Positions 34,095-47,200 of a DNA stretch of 64,000 bases are shown here, one piece after another. The DNA is taken from positions 310,001 to 374,000 of the forward strand of contig QPFY01000005.1 in the NCBI GenBank assembly GCA_003665825.1. Reading direction: 5' to 3'. The translations under genes were made by a program, and so were the position numbers. The DNA is from Microbotryum silenes-acaulis. Its lineage: Eukaryota > Basidiomycota > Microbotryomycetes > Microbotryales > Microbotryaceae. The notes under the pieces were generated by a model. The model was given only the letters and a program-made list of their open reading frames with translations, did no database searches and was not told the DNA's origin. Every line of letters begins with the position of its first letter. Within the stretch, counting starts at the first letter, position 1.

Positions 34095-35722
34095 ATGACG
34101 ACGTCGACCCCACCCAACGAGCTACTGCTGCTCGTCTTCCTGCACGGCTTCAAAGGCGGCGCAGACACGTGAGTGGCCATTAGGCAGGACTCAACACTCC
34201 CAGTATCGCTTACTCACTATGTTGAAAGTGTCCTTCATGCGCTCCCACAGCTTTGCTGCGTTCCCCGATCGACTGCGCCACAACCTCGAGCAGACCGAAC
34301 CTCGTTGCGAGATTCAGTCTCACGTCTATCCCCCTTATGACACTCGAGGCGAATTGACCGTAGCAGGTGAGTGAGCATCGAACTGGTTACGGGGTCCCCA
34401 AGTTAATCGCTGACTGGAATGTGCCCCGCCTCGTGTCCGACCTGGCACGTACTCTCTCCTCTCTTTCCTCTCACTCTCTCTCTCTAGTTGACAAACACGT
34501 CTCATGGCTCACCGATCTCGTCGCCACAAAAAAGTGCGAATACACCGAAAAAGGTGGAACTGGACCCCTACGCGTCATACTCCTCGGACACTCGTGCGTC
34601 GCAGGTCTCAGCCACGTCTTCCCGAGTCGGATCGGCACGTGATAAGCACCCGGACTCGGGCTCAAGCTGATTCTTCCGCTCCGTCTCTCTTGGCCGACAG
34701 TATGGGCGGTCTCGTCATTGCCGATTCGACCTTGTCGGCGCTTGGAACCTTGCCCATTCTGGGTCTCATTTGTTATGACAGTCCTTTGCTCGGATTGCAC
34801 CCAGCCGTCTTCAGGGTCAGTCTCGTCTCTCCTGGCTCGCCCAATTCTTGGCAAACCAAGGCACTGAACAACCGATGCTCCTCGATCGGAAACAGAACAC
34901 CTTCGACAAGGCTTTGGGCTACGCATCGCAAGGACAAGCCGCCCTGTCGGCTTTGACCGCTGGGTACGGCTTTATCCGATCAACAACCGGCAATGCTTCG
35001 GCCTCATCCTCTGGCTCAGGCAAGATCACGCCTCCCAAAGGCGGCAAGAAATCCAACGAAGTAGCCGCATCCAACTCTGCATCATCGAACGCATCCTCTT
35101 CGAAAGGCTGGTTCTCCCTCGCCACCATGGCCGGTGTAGGAGCCGCAGTAGGAGCGATCGGAGCTGCCGGTGCGGCGTACTATAACCGAGAAGCTATTGG
35201 GAACCATTGGAGTTGGGCGACGAGTCATCTTTCTTTTGTGGGCGAATTATGGAAGACGACCGAAATGGAGCAGAGGATCCAACATATCGTCGAAGCGCAG
35301 GAGAAAGGGGTCGGTTTCCATTGGTCGGTTCAAATTCAACGCACAATGGCCTACAATCAGGACATGAGCGATTTACTAATCTTGAAGGTTTCTTACGGTC
35401 GCACAGCTTCTACACCCACCTCCCACCCAAGAAAGATCTCCCCGAACGCACCTTTTGCGTCCTGCCCAACACCCCCGTCGTACGCGAACGCTTCACCCCT
35501 AATTCGAACCACCAAGCCGACGACGAGATCACGGCGCACATTGAGATGTTCACGGAAAAATCGGACGGATTGTACGATTTGGCGCAGAAGAGTTGTGCGT
35601 TGATTAGTGATTGGGTGGACGCGGCGAGGAAGGGGAAGATGGGCGCTGGAGTGGGGCAGAAGGTCGATGGCTCGGCGGGGAAGGAGAAGGTGGAAGAGCC
35701 GGAGAATGAGAGGATGGGGTAG
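34095..35722 (+). CDS. DUF676-like alpha/beta hydrolase (serine esterase/lipase)
   Basis: Exons are 34095..34168, 34251..34366, 34488..34593, 34701..34815, 34896..35323 and 35407..35722 (384 aa). The oxyanion-side motif LLLLVFLHGFKG opens the protein. VILLGHSMGGLVIAD holds the nucleophile Ser in the GHSMG elbow, with the Ser codon split by an intron. ICYDSPLLGLHP follows, as in DUF676/LipA-like fungal proteins. A Gly/Ala-rich stretch (ATMAGVGAAVGAIGAAGAAYY) could be a membrane segment. FHCFYTHLPP and RTFCVLPNTP are conserved in fungal homologues; the acid and His of the triad are likely in that C-terminal part but cannot be fixed by eye. Substrate unknown; lipids are likely. Confidence 0.8.
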
Positions 35723-35857
35723 TGTTATTCGGGCTAGCGGGGGTGCGATGTCATTTTATCGTTCTTAGAGTAAGTTTTCACTAGCGGTACTTTGTAAGGT
35801 GTAATAACATTCTATTGGAACACAAGTTCCTGCTGGACTGATTGAACAGAGCTAGTT

Positions 35858-37250
35858 CTAGTTGGGGGGCAGGTGCCTGTGCAAAAAGTCGACATAGTCT
35901 TTGGTCGCTTCTTCGAAATGCTCGTCGTAGTAGATCTCGAAATGACCCGCCTGAGAGATAAAGCAGGCCACATTAGTCACATCGCTGATGAAGCAGACAG
36001 GAGATCATCCATGCCCCTGACCACCAAAAAAAAAGGCCTCCACTCACTCCGTACTCCGTGATCTCCCCCCTTGGCGCCTGCTTCGCATACCCCATTGTAG
36101 GCCCCGGAGGCGCGACCGAATCATTTTTACAAATCGCGAAATAAATGGGACATTGGACCCTTTTTGCGTCACGACCAGGGTAGAGGAAGGGCATTTGGAA
36201 GACTATGCGAGCGGCGACGTATTCACGATCGGGGTGTTGGGCGCGATAGTCCTTGGAGACGAAACGGTTGAAGCCCGTCATCACGTCCGAGGCGTTCATC
36301 AGGGCGGCTGGATCAGAGGGATGCATTAATAAGAATGGGAGCAAACGTAGTCAGCGGCTGTGGCCTCGTCACCAGTGCGAAAGTGTGAGCCCGTGAGGTT
36401 CGGAGTCGCATGATCACCCAGGTCCTCGAAGAGCCCCTCTCCAAAACCCCAAAAAACAGCTCCCCGAGACTCACGTTCACCCGGGTACCCAGCCAATTTG
36501 ATGGGGGTGTACGACTCTTTGGTCCCAAAGAGCACATCCTTCGTCGCTGCGAACAAGACCCAAGGCAAGGTTTTCCAATCGACCGTCAAGGAGGAATGGA
36601 AGCCAGAGGTGAAGGGGCATTGCGAGATGGCGGCTTTGATGCGCTTGTCCTGGGAGGCGGCGGTGATGGCGTGGGCTGTGGAGGAGGTGGAGGAGGTCAG
36701 TCTGAAGCTCTCTATATACTTGTGTAATTTTGACTCACCACCTCCAAAGGACGTGCCGAATATCGCGATGCGCTCCGGGTCTGTCGAGTCCGCATCGAAG
36801 CGGACCGATGTCCCAAAATCGACCCTGTCAGTCTCTTATCTACTCCTGGTGTCATGTTCCCACCAGGGAACCGCGGAACAACGCCCGGATCACATTTACA
36901 AAAAACTGACCAACTTGATCAAACTCGGTACGCGTATACTCCAACACGACCTTCCAATCCTCCTGTTGCGCATTCCAATCCAAGATCTGCCTCGGCGAGC
37001 CGGTGCTCTCTCCGAAGCCTCGGTAATCGAACGCCAAAGCGCTATACCCGGCTTTCTGGAACGTCTCGGCGTACGCATCGAGGCGCATCAACTTGAAGCC
37101 ACCTAAACCGTGGCCGATGACGACGCAGGGTCCGGGCTTGTCCGTCGTTGCGATGGGGGAGGGGTAGAACCAAGCGGACATACGGGCGGCACCGAAGGGA
37201 ATCTCAATGTCCTGGCGCGGGGGACTCTTGGAAGGGCGTCGAGAGGCCAT
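35858..37250 (-). CDS. Alpha/beta hydrolase
   Basis: Exons are 37250..36911, 36834..36739, 36675..36475, 36307..36048 and 35950..35858 (329 aa). The domain opens with IEIPFGAARMSAWFYP and CVVIGHGLGGFKLMRLDAYAE, then ALAFDYRGFGESTG. The nucleophile elbow is IAIFGTSFGG (GxSxG). PIYFAICKNDSVAPP carries the likely acid (Asp), and AGHFEIYYDE the catalytic His. So a complete triad is present. The layout fits the fungal hydrolase group related to DltE/peroxisomal and X-Pro-dipeptidyl-like hydrolases, with no defined substrate. The start at 37250 is the first in-frame ATG after the promoter. Intron 1 (36910-36835) follows from the GTCAGT donor and a phase-1 acceptor at GATAAG. Confidence 0.82.
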
Positions 37251-38733
37251 GCTCGAGGAGGGTAATCTGGGGCTGAGTTGGGAGGTGGGAGGGAATGAGG
37301 TCAAGTGTGGGGAAGGGAGTTGATTTTGATAGGAAAAGGTGCGCTGGGGAGTAGGTGAACGTTGGTGTGTGGTGGAGACCTCGTGTGGCAGGCCCGGCGA
37401 CTGGCTCCGTCGGAGAAAGTCGCCGATCACGTGAACGTAACACGCGTGCTTGGATCGCATAAATCCACTCTTTTTTTGAACGCCGCGACATCAGATAAAA
37501 GGTATCGTGAGAAAGGCCCTTGCGAGGGTATAAAGGTAAGCATCGCTACCCGTGAGTAATTCCGGTACCAAGGTGTCCCGCATACAGCTACGAGCTGTAA
37601 CAGCTTATGGGTGTCCTGCTGCCAAGTTCCAACAAGATGACGCCGCGGCCTCCGACCTCTGAAAGCCTCGAGAGGGGTTTAGCAAATAGGGGCAAGGTTG
37701 TGCGCTTTTACGGTTGCCTCTACATCTGACTTCTGAGCCCCTTTCTCAGATCACCCTTCCACCAAGCCGAATGAAGCCCCTAGCCGCCGCCCACGGTTTC
37801 AAACTCGAGCTTCGCAGACGGCTCCGGACCCCGGACCGGGCGTGGAGGCGAGCGCTGGCGGGCGTGGGCGTATCGCGCCTGGGCATCGACGGGGTTTCTT
37901 TTCTCCTCGAGCCACCACCCTATTCACCCACTTTTTTCGGCTTTTGGCTCGCGTTCGCCACACACGCTCCCTCAACCCCTCCTCCGCATTCTTGGCAACT
38001 TGTCATTAGTAATCGATGTTCCTTGTTGAGCAAGGCCTACGGTGTCCCGGGCAGTCCACTTCGTTCAAGCGGGCTACGCCAAATCACCGCTCTCGAACGG
38101 GTAACGAGAAAATCATCAGAGACTCATCACTGTATGACGGACAAGCGGCCGGCATCATGTTTCACCTGCGTCCCGGCACCAGTAGCGTCGAAACGAGAAC
38201 AAAATATTCGCGGCCCAGCTTTCGCCGAAACGTCATCAAGGCACAATGCAGCCGAAACGGAATTACGAAAGGGTGCACCAAATTTAAGTTTGTGCATGAT
38301 GCATCAGCTGCGAACCCGCTCCCAAGATCCTGCGGATGCAGTGGTGGAATCCCCACGGAGTTCTGCGATCGGCGCGCGCAAACCGCCCCGCCACCTCCCT
38401 CCACGCTCCCCCCACCCCCGCCGTTCACTCACCTCCGTTTTCGCCGCGGTAGCCCCAGCCGAATTTCGCTCGGAGCAGCGGCCGAGTTCGGGCGGGCAAG
38501 TGTAAACGATCGTTTACCGCGCCGCTCTAGCGCTACGCGCTTGCGAAGTGCCACACACGTCTTTTGCAACAGATCCTCTCTTTTTGCTTTCTTGCTCCCA
38601 GATATCCCTCCTTACGATTCGACCAAACACCACCTTTGGCCTCGAGCGGAAAGACTGCGCCGAAACCCACCTCAGCCCGAACTCCTGCACCTCCCCTCCC
38701 CTCCTTGCCTTACCCAACCACGTCCACATCATC
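37251..38733. promoter_or_regulatory. 1.5-kb divergent interval upstream of the permease
   Basis: This is one of the longest gaps. It should hold the promoters of the hydrolase and of the MFS permease; permease genes of this type are commonly nutrient-regulated and have long upstream regions. A pyrimidine-rich leader (38550-38730) precedes the permease ATG. Open frames on both strands (for example 37714-38505) have biased, Arg/Pro/Ser-rich translations with no domain and are rejected. Confidence 0.4.
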
Positions 38734-40662
38734 ATGCCTGCTCTCCTTAGCGCGACGTCGTCCAACACCGCCGAGGGCCTCGAATTCTCGAACCAAGTCA
38801 AGTCCCACGACTCGGAGAAGCTTGACTCTGTCTCTGTCGGAGCCGAAAACGTCGAGCATGACGGTGCGGCGGGAGAAGCCGGCGGTCTTGTCGACCGAAC
38901 TCGGCTTGAGAAGAGGCTCGTGCGAAAACTCGATGCCCGATTCTCGATTCTGATCATCATCTACGTACGTGACGAGGTATTGACCGGACTTTGATCGACA
39001 CAGTTGCTCACTCTTTTAAATCCACGACTCCCATCCCAACAGATCCTCAACTACATCGATCGCAACAACATCTCCGCGGCTCGCACCAAGGGTCTCGAAG
39101 TGGACCTCAAGCTCACCGGATCGCAATACCCTACGCTCCTCTCCATTCTCTACGTGGGCTACATCCTCATGCAGGTGCCAAGTAACATGATCGTCAAGAA
39201 GATGGGTCGACCCTCAGTCTACCTCCCGCTCTGCATGGCTATCTGGGGTCTCATCTCGGCGCTCACCGGCATCACCACCAGCTTCATTGGCGCTCTTTTG
39301 ACTCGTTTCTTCTTGGGATTCGTAGAAGCGTCCTTCTTCCCCGGATCCGTCTTCCTCCTGTCTTCTTGGTACAAGAAGGATGAGCTGGGTCTCCGCACCG
39401 CTATTCTCTACTGCGGTTCGCTCATCTCCAACGCCTTTGGGTCAGTTCGTGAACCTCGCTTTGCTGGTCCCCTTCCGAGCCCCTTTGTTGAAAAAGGGAT
39501 GCGCATCTTTTTGACAGCCCGCTTATGGCCGCCGGTATCCTCGCCAACATGGAAGGGTCTTTTGGTGGTCGTGAAGCTTGGAGGAACCTCTTCTTCATCG
39601 AGGCGATCATCACGGTCGCCGTGGCCTTGATCGCCGTGCCCATTTTGCCCGACTTCCCTCACAACTCGCGCGGCTTCAGTCAAGCGGAGCGCAACATTGC
39701 AATGCAACGCATGGTGAGTCTTGCATGTCGATCAGGAGGTTTCAGTAAAAGGCTGCCCTCGAGACTATTTTCTCACCGACCCACTTTTTTTATCCCACTT
39801 AGAATGAAGATGTTGGTGTGGAAGACGAAATTGAAGTCGGCGCTTTCCGATCGCTTCTCGATACCCTCCTCGACCCCAAAGCATGGGCCATGGCCTTGAC
39901 CTTGACCGCTCTCGTCGTCGGTCTCTCGTTCAACCAATTCTTTCCTACGTTGACCAAGACCCTCGGTTACAACAACACCGTCTCGCTCTTGCTCTGCGCC
40001 CCTCCTTTCTTCTTCGCCACCTTGTGCGCCTTCTTCGTCGGTCGTCATTCTGACAAGACCCAGGAGCGAGCGATGCACATCATCGTTCCCGTTCTTATTG
40101 GTATCCTCGGTTGCATCATCGCCATGTCGACCGAGGCCCTTGCCGCTCGTTATGTCGCTCTCTTCTTGCTCGCTCAGACCTACTCCGGCTTCGTCGTCTT
40201 CTACGCTTGGATCTCCAACACGTGAGTACTGGCACTCTTCTTTCCAGCGACGAGCCTTGACTTACCCGATCTGTTGTGCTTCAAAATTCAGTTTCCCTCG
40301 ACCCGCCATGAAACGCGGTATCGCCATCGCCTTCATCAACGCCTTCTCCCAGCTCGGTAACATCAGTGGAGCTTACACGTACCCCAAAAACTGGGGGCCG
40401 TCTTACGTCAAGAGGTGAGTCATCTCGACCGTGTTCCACTCCGCTCCTCCGTACCGAAAAGCTGACAAATCATTCTCACATTCTCACCCGAAATAGTTTC
40501 GGCATCGTCATCGCCATGTTCTCCACCTGCATCGCCGGCGTCCTCTTCCACCGCTTCACCCTCGCTCGATTGAACCGTAAGCTCGTCGAGGCCGAGGCGC
40601 GTGGTGAGAGCTGCGAGTTGAGTGGGGTTAAACTGCCCAAGGGGTTCCGTTATGTCTTGTAA
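38734..40662 (+). CDS. MFS anion:cation symporter (Dal5/Tna1-like)
   Basis: Exons are 38734..38964, 39043..39440, 39518..39713, 39803..40221, 40292..40414 and 40497..40662 (510 aa). A ~75-residue acidic cytoplasmic tail leads into KLDARFSILIIIYILNYIDRNNISAAR, the first helix with the conserved DRxN. Then YPTLLSILYVGYILMQVPSNMIVKKMGRPS, and a long run of helices: GIAIAFINAFSQLGNISGAY and NWGPSYVKSFG near the end. This pattern is diagnostic of the ACS family (Dal5, Tna1, Seo1, Vht1 relatives), which imports organic anions such as allantoate, nicotinate, pantothenate or dipeptides with protons. About 12 helices are expected. The substrate cannot be named. It ends cleanly 250 nt before ILV3, which is convergent. 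Confidence 0.88.
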
Positions 40663-40912
40663 ACTGTGGACTTTTTTTGGAAGTAGTTATATGGTTTTGG
40701 TATAGGTATCTTTCGAGCGCTTACGGTAAACTGATTGCACTGGTAGAGTGGTCTCCCCGCTATGACTCTCGCACATCCGCTCGTGACCATCCACATTTTT
40801 CAATGTGTCGAGCCTCTGGACTCGAGTGAGGCCATGGGGTCTCAAATTTCACATGGGAGGGCTCAAGGAATTATCGCTTCTGATTCCAGCTAGTCTCCCA
40901 AACCCGATCAAT

Positions 40913-43662
40913 TCAGTCCGTGTACGCCCCCTCATCCGCACCCTTGACGTCCTGTAGTGAAAAGACCACCCAAGCAAGAGGATGCATCAGTTTTTCTACC
41001 GCAGAGCCAAGAACCGTCTTACCCGACGAGTTCTTATACGTACTCGAGCATATCTGTACAACACCCCCCTACGATGCTTAGGCTCCGGTGCTTTCCAACC
41101 CTTCTTCCTCTCCTCCAGCGTCTTGTCGTCGACCTCGACAGTGACTTCACGTGTGACGGCGTCGATGTGGATCATATCCCCGTCGTGGACGAGGGCGATG
41201 GGGCCTCCGATCGCGGCTTCGGGAGTGATGTGGCCCTACGATGGGAGGAGATCCGAGGGAGGATTTTTTGTTTGTTTTGTTAGTCGGTGGACGCTCGGAG
41301 GGCGGAAAGTATAGGGGACACGTACGATGATGAAACCCCTCGACGCTCCGGAGAACCTTCCATCCGTCAACAAGCAGACCGAGCCTCCGAGTCCAGCACC
41401 CATCAAAGCTCCGGTTGGGCCCAGCACTATTGTAGAGCCAGATCAATCAGGCTCCAAAGATGATTGACGAACTTCCTAAAGTCTGACTGCATGTGGACTC
41501 ACTTTCTGGCATACCCGGTCCACCTTTAGGGCCCAAATACCTCAACACCACGGCTATACCAGGTTTAATCTCCCCCTTGGACAAAGCGGGGTAAAAGGAC
41601 GGCTCGTCGTCGAAGCACTTCGCTAGGCCGCGGAACGAGAGGCCTTCTTTGCCTGTGATCTTGGAGACGGCGGACTTGGGGGCTAGGTTTCCTTTCAACT
41701 GTAATGATCCGAGTGGCGAATAGGTTCAGTTTCTGGGGTTTCCTCGAGTATGGTAGGGCCACTTACGATCACAAGATGACCCGTCGCTTTGATCGGCTTG
41801 TTCAACGGACGAACAACATCCTGTTTCTCGAAATCGAGATCCTGCGCATCCTCAACATTCTGCCCCAACGTCTGCCCCGTCACAGTCATCTGCGACCCAT
41901 CGATCAAATCCGTCTCCTTGATGAGGTACTTCAAAATCGAAGGGATCCCACCGATCTTGTGCAGATCCTCCATTACATAAGCTCCGGAGGGTTTCAGATC
42001 GCACAAGACAGGGGTCTTGTTGGCGATAGCGACGAAATCGTCCGTTGTCAATGGGATGTCGGCGGATCGAGCAATGGCTAAGAGATGGAGGACCGAATTG
42101 GTCGAGCCGCCGATGATCATGCACATGGTGATGGCGTTGAGGAAGGATTGTCTCGTCATAATGTCGCGAGGCTTGAGGTCCTTCTCCAGGAGGATGCGCA
42201 TGAACTTGGCGGCTCGGAGACATTCTTGTTGCTTCTCTGTGATCCGTACGGCAACAAAAACCAAGGTCTGAGCAAACGAAGCCGGAAAGAAGCAAGGCCG
42301 TCACTCACCTGGATACTCGGCGGGGATCGACGACGAGTAAGGCAAGCTCATGCCGAGCACCTCGAGCACCGTGCTCATCCTGTTGAGCCCTCCTCGTCCA
42401 TATCTTAGTCCCATTTCAGACGCACCCAAAACCTCTCCACACTCACGTATTAGCCGTGAACATGCCTCCACAAGCCCCCGCACCGGGGCATGAGTGTTTG
42501 ACGACGTCATCCCTCTCTGCATCGCTGATCCTTCCCGTCGCCCAAGCGCCGTAGGATTCGAACGCATCGCCAATGGTGATGTCCTCCCCTTTCTTAAAGC
42601 CCATCGAAGGACAGTCGATCGTGCGTTTACCCGCGGCAATCGTGCCTCCGTAGATGATGAGCGTGGGTTTGTTGTGGCGGCCATGAGACAGCCGGGCATC
42701 TGGATGGGTTTCTCAGCCGATGGCAAAACGGTCAGTTTGGTCGGTGATCCTGGGTGAAGTAGAATGAGAGCTCACATTCTTGTCACATCCTGGAATGGAA
42801 ATGTTGCCATCGTAGCTCTGGGCGGTGACGATCATCTCAATCGCGTCGGCGATCAAGTCCCTGCTCGGCAGAAAGAAACTCATTCCAGGGTTGCCTTGGG
42901 TCTGTAAGACTCTTCGCGACAATTAGAAGGTGTATTCACCGCGGGGCAAGCCCGCAACAAACTCAACAACATACCTGATTATCCGAAACCCCAATCGTCG
43001 AATGCTGCAGTCCCACCAGCTCCTCCAACTCGCACCCCTTGGCAACTTTATCCCCCAAACCTCTCAGATGGGCGTTGCAAGGGTTGCCCTCGAACCAGAT
43101 GGACGAGATGCCGATTTGAGGTAGTTTCATCTGCTCGTCCGTCATTCCCGTGGCGTACAGCATGGCTTTTTATGAAACAGATGCGCATCTTTAGGTTAGT
43201 ACCGATTGGCCAGGGCGGAAGGGGTCTGGAGGAAAAATCGTCTCGTCGTCGGTGACCCGCCCGGCCGGAAAGTCGGTCCGAAGCAGTCACCGATGCGTGG
43301 GGGGACAAGTTCCGAGCGCTCACCTTTGGCGCCACCGTTGGTGACATCCTGAGTGAAGAGGCGCGAGTACTTGTTGAGACTGTGTAAAGTTCATATTGTA
43401 GTGTACGTGGTCAGCAAGCTGTTGTACGCAAGGATGGAGAGGTGCCGAAATTATGGTCGTCGACGACTCGATGTGGGGTGTGGGGCGACACGACGGCGCG
43501 ATTCCACGCGGTCTGATTGGCAGAACGCGCAAGGTGGCATGACATGATGCTCTTGGTAGCAGACGAGTCCACGGGGCTTCAATGCGGGCCATTGCCGACC
43601 ATGGGCACCAGATTATACTAGGGAACTTACACGACACCGTCCGAATGAGCTTGTGAGGACAT
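40913..43662 (-). CDS. ILV3: Dihydroxyacid dehydratase, with an apparent frameshift
   Basis: The enzyme dehydrates dihydroxyacids in valine and isoleucine synthesis. Exons are 43662..43631, 43379..43324, 43165..42975, 42901..42776, 42699..42447, 42379..42309, 42236..41767, 41698..41503, 41426..41326, 41235..about 41040 and 40951..40913. Motifs: [53 protein letters not shown] (Fe-S Cys), [29 protein letters not shown] and GHITPEA. The N-terminus [15 protein letters not shown] is short and acidic, with no mitochondrial presequence. Exon 5 starts in the frame of MPGCLMA but all that follows ([14 protein letters not shown] and on) is in another frame; its 253 nt is one short of the phase required. 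The break is at about 42675-42685. Either the assembly lost a base, or this copy is damaged. Confidence 0.88.
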
Positions 43663-44235
43663 TATGGAGTGCGGGAGTGACCGTCGTATGTGATTGGCGC
43701 GTGCCGGGAGGATGAGGAACAAGGACAAGACGGCCGGAACCAACCTTCCGGCGCTCGGCGCTCGGCGGGCTAATGTGCCGAATTATGATCGCCACTCCGA
43801 GTCGGCGCTGCAGCCGTGATAGAGTCCCAAAGGCTGCAGAAAGGCACAGTTACTCTTCCGTCAACATTACTGGCATAATTAATTCAGATTTTCCTTCTTC
43901 TACCGTTCTTCTGCCCGGCAATCCACTTTTACTCTCCAGCCTCACCCCATGACCCCCCACGCACAGTGGCAGAGTACCAGTGACTCCCGCGTCGGCAGGA
44001 CCCGGTCGGCCCGTTTTTGTTAGCTGAGCGTGGCCTCCGCGTCGTCGTCCTGGCTCGAGCGCCAAAAGACGCGCGACTCTTCGCGCCGAGGTTCGCTTTG
44101 ATTGGTGACCACGCATCTCGCGACAGAGCTTCGAGCTCCCCGTACCGCCTCGCGCTCTGGTTTTGGAGCCTAGTCTGGCACATCAACACCAGGGACTAGG
44201 ATCTCAGCACCCGTGGACTTGTGCGAGGTCGAGAG
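43663..44235. promoter_or_regulatory. Divergent promoter region ILV3/SWR1
   Basis: These 573 nt lie between divergent start codons. No gene was seen. An AT-rich patch (43855-43890) stands out in otherwise GC-rich sequence. Confidence 0.4.
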
Positions 44236-47200
44236 ATGCCGACTCGTTCGCGTCGCTCGTTGGGAGCGGCCGATGCCGTTGTCGCCGCGGATTCGAATTC
44301 GACCTCGACCTCGACTGGGCTCGCTTCGACGAGCAAAGCCACCTCACCACCACCACCATCATCAACGCTTCCAACTGAGAAGGGTGATGCCTCGACCTCT
44401 CGGAGATCGCGTCGTGCGTCGCATTCAGGTAGTGTGGTCGATCAGAAACCGGTGGTCAAGCCCGATCACGTCTTCCAACTCGAACCGACCTCGTCCGCAG
44501 CTCCGATCGCGAGTACGTCGACTTCCTCTACATCGTCGAATGTGAATGCCTCGACACCGAATACACCCTTGTTCGAACTTTTGGTACCGTCCATCTCGGC
44601 GACGGCCAGTCGTAAGCGTCGCAAGTCGGTCGCCTTTAGCCGCGCATCTGCTCCCACCTCCGCATCTGCATCTACATCTACATCCCAGCCGGCTCCGATC
44701 GCCTCGACGTCCGGTGCACCCCGCACTTATACCGAGGAGGAAATAAATGCCTGGAGGGCAACCGAGATTGAGGCCAAGTCGAACGAGGTCAGTGGTTCTG
44801 TGGAATACGAGATCCTTCAGTAGAGTGGACCGTCGAGCTGACGCGCGCTTTCGCGCTTCACGATCCAGCTGGCCGAAATTGTGAATCGGCACGACGACTG
44901 CGTGCGAGAGCTGTTCCATCTCGATCGATTCGTTACTTTGGTGGGGTTTGATCCCGCAGTCGCGAAACGTGAGTCTATCACCGCTCTTTGGTTTCCCTCC
45001 GTCGACCGCTTTCCTCGTAGGCGCTAACCACCTATGTGCCCCACTTGCTCGACACACGTAGAGGACAAATCGGACGTATTCCTAACGTTCCAATACGACT
45101 ATGACCTCTTCACTCACGCCACCCCCGAAGCCGAGGGGACTCGACGAGGGCGCAGGGCCACTCGACGCGCTGCGAACGATGCCAAAGCCAGCTCGATCGG
45201 CGTGCCCGTCGTCGAAGCACAAGTAGTAGAAGAAGCGGCCGAGGTCGTACAGCCAACTTCGACTTTGACTGCAGCGACAAGTAGCACTTCTCGAAGACGT
45301 ACCTCGTTCGATCACAAGGGTAAGGGCAAAGCCAAGGAAGAGATCGTCGAGGACGATGCGGCGATGCTGTGGCAGGCGTCGGAACTCGAGCAGGTGCCCG
45401 AGGAGGTCGTCGTCGCACCCTTCGAGGAGGAGCCCGTGGAGGAACCGGAGCCGGAACGCGAGCTGCATCTCATTCTCAATTCCACAGCGCAGAGGGAGTA
45501 TCTCAAATTGCAAGCGCAGAACGAGGCCAGGCGTTCAGGCAGGAGGTCAAGTTCATCTCATGACAAGGGCAAAGGCAGAGCGATGCAAGTCGACGGGGAA
45601 AAGCTGCCCGACTTTGACGAGGAGCTCTGGGAGGACGAACCCGTCGTCGATAACTCGATCCCAGCTTCGTTCTGGCCTCAGAATCGACCCCTGCAATTTG
45701 GTGATGCTCGTCTAGAGATTCCGCCGTTGCAATTTTCCACCCTGGCCGAACTACGACAGACGAGCGACTTCCCACTGCCGCGTCGATCGCGCCCGGACAA
45801 ACGACCCAAGTACTACCACGGTGAAGAACGGACCATCTACACGCATCATCAACAATTGCCCTTGCCCCGGCCCCATGACGGCTCGCTCGATACGATGCTA
45901 TCTCGTTTTTACTTTTGGACGGAGGACAAGATTGTGCAACCGCCTCCCGCCGAAGGCGATATCGAAGCGAGGGCCACCCACGAAGCCGCGGTCCTACTTG
46001 AGGCGGATCGCGTACGAGCCGAACATGGGGTCCTCCACAATCCGGATTTGACCAAATCGGTCGAAGCGAAACGCGAACGAGATCATCAAGAGAACCTGAT
46101 CGACCACGCGATCTATTTCAGCAAACTCGTACACGACGAACGCAAAGCCCACATCGTTTTGGCCAAAAAGGTGGGCAAGATGGTTTTGGCGCATTTCGAT
46201 CGACTCAAGAACAAGGGGTCGATCGAGACCAAGGAAGAGGCGAAGCATAAGAAGGCGTTGGCGAGATGGACGATGCGCGAGGTACGACGCAAATGGAAGT
46301 TGGCGATTGATGTGATCAAGGCGAGGAGGAAGGCCGCGGTGAGGGAGGAGAAGGAACGGCTGGGCAAGGAACAGTTGAACAAGATGTTGGACAAGTCGAC
46401 GACGATGTTGCAGGCTCAACAAATGGAGATGGCGGGGGAAGAGGAGGAAGAGGAAGGGGAGAATGGTGCTTCGGCGGGGGAATCGAGCGACGAGGAGGGG
46501 AGTGAGGAGGAGGAGGAGGAGAGCGAAGAAGCGGGCGAAGGGATTCTGGAAGAGGAGGAAGAAGTGCAAGGAACGGGGGCGGAAGATGAAGCAGAATCCT
46601 GTGCTCTTGCATCGGACGCTGCATCCTCAGAATCTGCAACACCTCCTACGGTCGCCCGAAGCAGTCGCCTCACGAATGGACGCCGAAACGCACCCCAGCG
46701 AGCGCGCTCACGGTTGTCCGTCTCGGTCACACCCCTCGATCTGCAAGACGACGAAGCCGATGCCGACCCGGATCTCTCTGTCGACGCCGATGTCTTTGAG
46801 GGGGACGATGACGAAGCTCGAGAGGAGGAAGACGCGAACTTGATGGCCGAGATGGAAGCTGAGGATGAAGATGACGATGATGATAGTGAGCTTGGAGGAT
46901 TGGCAGAAGAGGCGGACATGCCGATCGAGGAGTTGCTCAGGCGGTCGGGCTACGCGGCGATGGTTCAGGCTGAGCAAGAGGGAACCGGAGATGAAGGTGA
47001 AGGTGACGCTGCGGAAGAGGTTGCGGAGACAGACGAAGCAGAGGCTGAAGTTCAAGACGAGGACGTCTCAATGATAGACGACGCTTCGGTCGCTGCCAAA
47101 GACGAGGAGGCCACGCCACTCACCGCCGAAGAAGTCGAAGCGGAGGCCATGTCCGAGTTTGGGTCTGACAAGGTCGACGATGAGCGGGAAGACGAAGACG

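Noticed and set aside
37714..38505. 263-codon open frame in the permease upstream region
   Set aside because: Arg/Pro/Ser-rich translation without domains; GC-rich leader sequence often stays open by chance.
40740..40800. tRNA-like stretch (GGTAGAGTGGTCTCCCCGC)
   Set aside because: It resembles a D-arm but no anticodon stem, T-arm or acceptor pairing could be built.
42301..42726. 141-codon frame continuing from MPGCLMA in ILV3
   Set aside because: After MPGCLMAA it gives no dihydroxyacid dehydratase motif; the conserved sequence continues in another frame, so this is the shifted reading, not an alternative protein.
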